Part shown: piece after piece, positions 5,820 to 7,480 of the stretch
Layout: each line of letters starts with the position of its first letter
Numbering within the stretch: position 1 is the stretch's first letter
Assembly (NCBI GenBank): GCA_022728415.1
Contig: JAIJJM010000096.1
Span: forward strand, 1-7,480
Direction of reading: 5' to 3'
Source of the DNA: Collinsella sp.
GTDB taxonomy: Bacteria > Actinomycetota > Coriobacteriia > Coriobacteriales > Coriobacteriaceae
DNA length: 7,480 nt
Position numbers and translations under genes: made by a program
Notes under the pieces: model-generated
What the model was told of the DNA's origin: nothing
What the model saw: only the letters and a program-made list of their open reading frames with translations
Databases searched by the model: none

Positions 5820-5937
5820 TGACAGCGAGAGGGACCCTGGTATGGCAAGGTGACGTGAAACAAGGCGGCGCTGACCTTCTGGTCGTGCCGCCGAAGTTGA
5901 ACGTCAGATTGCCATACCAGGGTCCCTCACAGCGTCA
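5820..5937. repeat. 118-base multi-stem inverted repeat (MITE-like or structured RNA)
   Basis: The main stem is a perfect 20-base inverted repeat (5829-5848 with 5909-5928). Outside it, TGAC (5820-5823) pairs with GTCA (5934-5937) across a symmetric 5x5 internal loop. Inside it, TGACGT (5851-5856) pairs with ACGTCA (5901-5906), GGCGGC (5864-5869) with GCCGCC (5887-5892), and GACC (5873-5876) with GGTC (5881-5884) around TTCT. Nested stems this regular are unlikely by chance. It lies just beyond the terminator of the JetD-like gene. No ORF or target-site duplication is evident. Confidence 0.8.
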
Positions 5938-5965
5938 AGAAGACCGCCGTTCGGTAGAACGGCGG
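5937..5965 (-). terminator. Intrinsic terminator of the JetD-like gene
   Basis: On the - strand CCGCCGTTC, loop TACC, GAACGGCGG is followed by TCTTCTT. The perfect nine-base stem begins three bases after the stop codon (5969-5971). A strong rho-independent terminator. Confidence 0.88.
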
Positions 5966-5968
5966 AAT

Positions 5969-7480
5969 TTAGCTGTTCAGCATGCGGTCGAAGCTTCCCG
6001 AGTCGCCATCCCGATAGTCGGCGGTCATCAGAATCTCCTGCGGAATTCGTCCGCCCTCACGAAGCACGTTGCGGAACTGTACACGCGTAACCATGGGCAA
6101 ATCCTTAATCGTCGCCGCCAGGTTCTGCGGCACGCCTTGGTTGGCAGCCGCGGGCTCGCACTCGCCGCCGGCCTTCACGCGGCGCTTATGCTCGGCAAGC
6201 ATGGCGCGATACATGCCGGCATGCAGGCGAATCTCAACGACGTTGGCGTTGCGGGCCTGCTCGACGATGCGCGCGCCCTCTCGGTCGATGTCACCCACGT
6301 AGTAGATATAGGTAAAGCGGTAGCCGATCTCAGCCAGATAATCATCCAGCGCATGAGAGACACTCGCCTTGCACCCGCCGCCAAAGATCACGCCGCCCAC
6401 CTTAGTGCCAAAAAGCTTGGCATGTTTGCGGCCACGCAGAAGCTTGACGATTTCGTCGTAGGTATCCAGGTTCTCGACCATAATGAACGGCTTGTCGGCG
6501 CCCAGCGTAAAGAAGCCCGTAAAGTGCACCGGACGGTTGGGGGCGACCTTGATTGCCTGCATGCTGATGCCCTTTTCGGTCATGCGCCTGATCAGACGCT
6601 CACCATGCTTGCCGTCGAAGGCTTTTTCGTCGTTGAAGATCTGGTAGGCACGCTGGCGACGCGAGGCAACCGGCGTATCGGCACCGCGGTTCTGTTCAAT
6701 CCATGCCTGGATAATCGCGATTTCCTCGGCAATCTTGCGATTGGACATCTCGTTGTGCTGGGCGCGCTGTGGAGCTTTCTTACCGTCCTTGCCCTCGACC
6801 TTAACGATCTGGGTCTGCTGTTCCTTAATTGTGGAGAGCGCCGTGGGCGTGGGGACGACCTTGAGCAGCCGCCTGCCCAGAACGCGAGCCAGGGCAAACG
6901 CCGAAACCTCGCCATGGGTAGTCGGCTCAGCCTGCTGGACAGTCGCATCTGCTGCGGCAGACTCGGGCTTCTTCTGAGGCTTGCGCTTAGAATCGCCTTG
7001 GACATTATGCTCACGTTTCGAAGTTGACGTCTGCTTCTGCGAACGCTTGGGCTTGTCCTCCTTCGCCGGCTGACGCTTGGGCTGCTCCATCGGAGCATCC
7101 ACCTTCGCATCTTCGTCGCGCGGCGCTACATTCTCGGCGGCATCCTGAGCGTTAGAGCCGCGACCGCCACGATGACGACGGCGGCGAGGCTTACTCGAAG
7201 TACCCTCCCCCGTCTGTTCAACCGCAGGTTGCTGGCCCTGAGTCTCCGTATCGGACGCAGCCTGCTCATCAACAGGATTCTGTTCACGGACTTCCGACTC
7301 GGCAGGCTTCACGGCCTTCTCGGCCCGCACCTCCGGAACCTGATTAACCTTCTCCTGATGCTTTACGGGGTACGCGCGACCCGCAAAGCCGCGACCGGGA
7401 CGGCACGAGTCTGAGGCCTTCTTGGCCGGCTTCTCGGAATCGTCCGCAACCTCGGCAGTATCTTCGGCCTCGCGCACGAC
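5969..7480 (-). CDS. JetD-like Toprim (DUF2220) protein with low-complexity N-terminal region, 5' partial
   Basis: The frame is open through the window edge. A GTG at 7477-7475 is in frame but has no visible ribosome binding site, so the true start is probably outside. Numbering from that GTG: residues 1-185 are low-complexity and rich in Glu, Lys, Gln, Pro and Ala, with a basic RGG-type patch PRRRRHRGGRGS (97-108), suggesting disordered nucleic-acid binding. About 245-435 match the C-terminal domain of Wadjet JetD: RAYQIFNDEKAFD (276-288), VENLDTY (334-340, Glu335), VIFGGGCKAS (363-372) and the Toprim metal motif YVGDIDREG (393-401, Asp396, Asp398). All key acidic residues are present. In JetD this domain cuts plasmid DNA together with the JetABC SMC complex; Spo11/TopoVI-A share the fold. 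No JetA, B or C is visible, and the JetD N-terminal DUF3322 domain is replaced by the charged region. Housekeeping RNA or DNA processing is an alternative to defence. Confidence 0.8.
   Translation of the reverse strand, partial: VVREAEDTAEVADDSEKPAKKASDSCRPGRGFAGRAYPVKHQEKVNQVPEVRAEKAVKPAESEVREQNPVDEQAASDTETQGQQPAVEQTGEGTSSKPRRRRHRGGRGSNAQDAAENVAPRDEDAKVDAPMEQPKRQPAKEDKPKRSQKQTSTSKREHNVQGDSKRKPQKKPESAAADATVQQAEPTTHGEVSAFALARVLGRRLLKVVPTPTALSTIKEQQTQIVKVEGKDGKKAPQRAQHNEMSNRKIAEEIAIIQAWIEQNRGADTPVASRRQRAYQIFNDEKAFDGKHGERLIRRMTEKGISMQAIKVAPNRPVHFTGFFTLGADKPFIMVENLDTYDEIVKLLRGRKHAKLFGTKVGGVIFGGGCKASVSHALDDYLAEIGYRFTYIYYVGDIDREGARIVEQARNANVVEIRLHAGMYRAMLAEHKRRVKAGGECEPAAANQGVPQNLAATIKDLPMVTRVQFRNVLREGGRIPQEILMTADYRDGDSGSFDRMLNS

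Noticed and set aside
5813..7027. 404-residue + strand open frame
   Set aside because: It is antisense to the JetD-like gene, whose - strand frame carries clear Toprim motifs, and it starts inside the inverted repeat.

Overview
The window looks like a chromosomal stretch from a moderately high-GC actinobacterium. A Coriobacteriia member close to Collinsella is my best guess, based on base composition, codon choice, a T1-A72 tRNA-Gln and the gene styles. This is inference; no marker gene here fixes the taxon.

Left half, + strand (1-3781), reads as ordinary chromosome. (1) The 3' part of a sugar PTS permease in which the end of EIIC and a complete EIIB are fused in frame to a Cof-type HAD phosphatase. 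(2) A class I polyprenyl diphosphate synthase. (3) A protein with two peptidoglycan-binding repeats and a C-terminal domain that resembles an N-acetylmuramoyl-L-alanine amidase lacking its zinc ligands, an arrangement like mycobacterial CwlM. (4) tRNA-Gln(UUG) with encoded CCA, followed by a strong terminator. An isoprenoid synthase next to a wall-binding pseudoamidase is compatible with cell-envelope synthesis.

Middle (3782-5968) looks like an insertion hot spot next to the tRNA. It holds two 85-base units 190 bases apart that begin with the tRNA-Gln 3' end, enclose different terminator hairpins and end with an antisense T-arm-like sequence. Next is a near-perfect 58-base palindrome. Then comes a lower-GC orphan AAA ATPase of the DUF4143 type on the - strand, whose promoter carries two 25-base palindromes that are reverse complements of each other. 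About 220 bases without a convincing gene follow, then a 118-base multi-stem inverted repeat.

Right end (5969-7480, - strand) is a partial gene. Its N-terminal half is low-complexity and charged with an RGG-like patch; its C-terminal half matches the Toprim-containing C-terminal domain of Wadjet JetD (DUF2220). No JetA, JetB or JetC is visible. It ends in a clean intrinsic terminator.

Best candidates for something undescribed: the orphan JetD-like Toprim protein, the mirrored double palindrome controlling the ATPase, the 118-base structured inverted repeat, the EIIC-EIIB-HAD fusion, and the tRNA-derived repeat units with exchanged hairpins.
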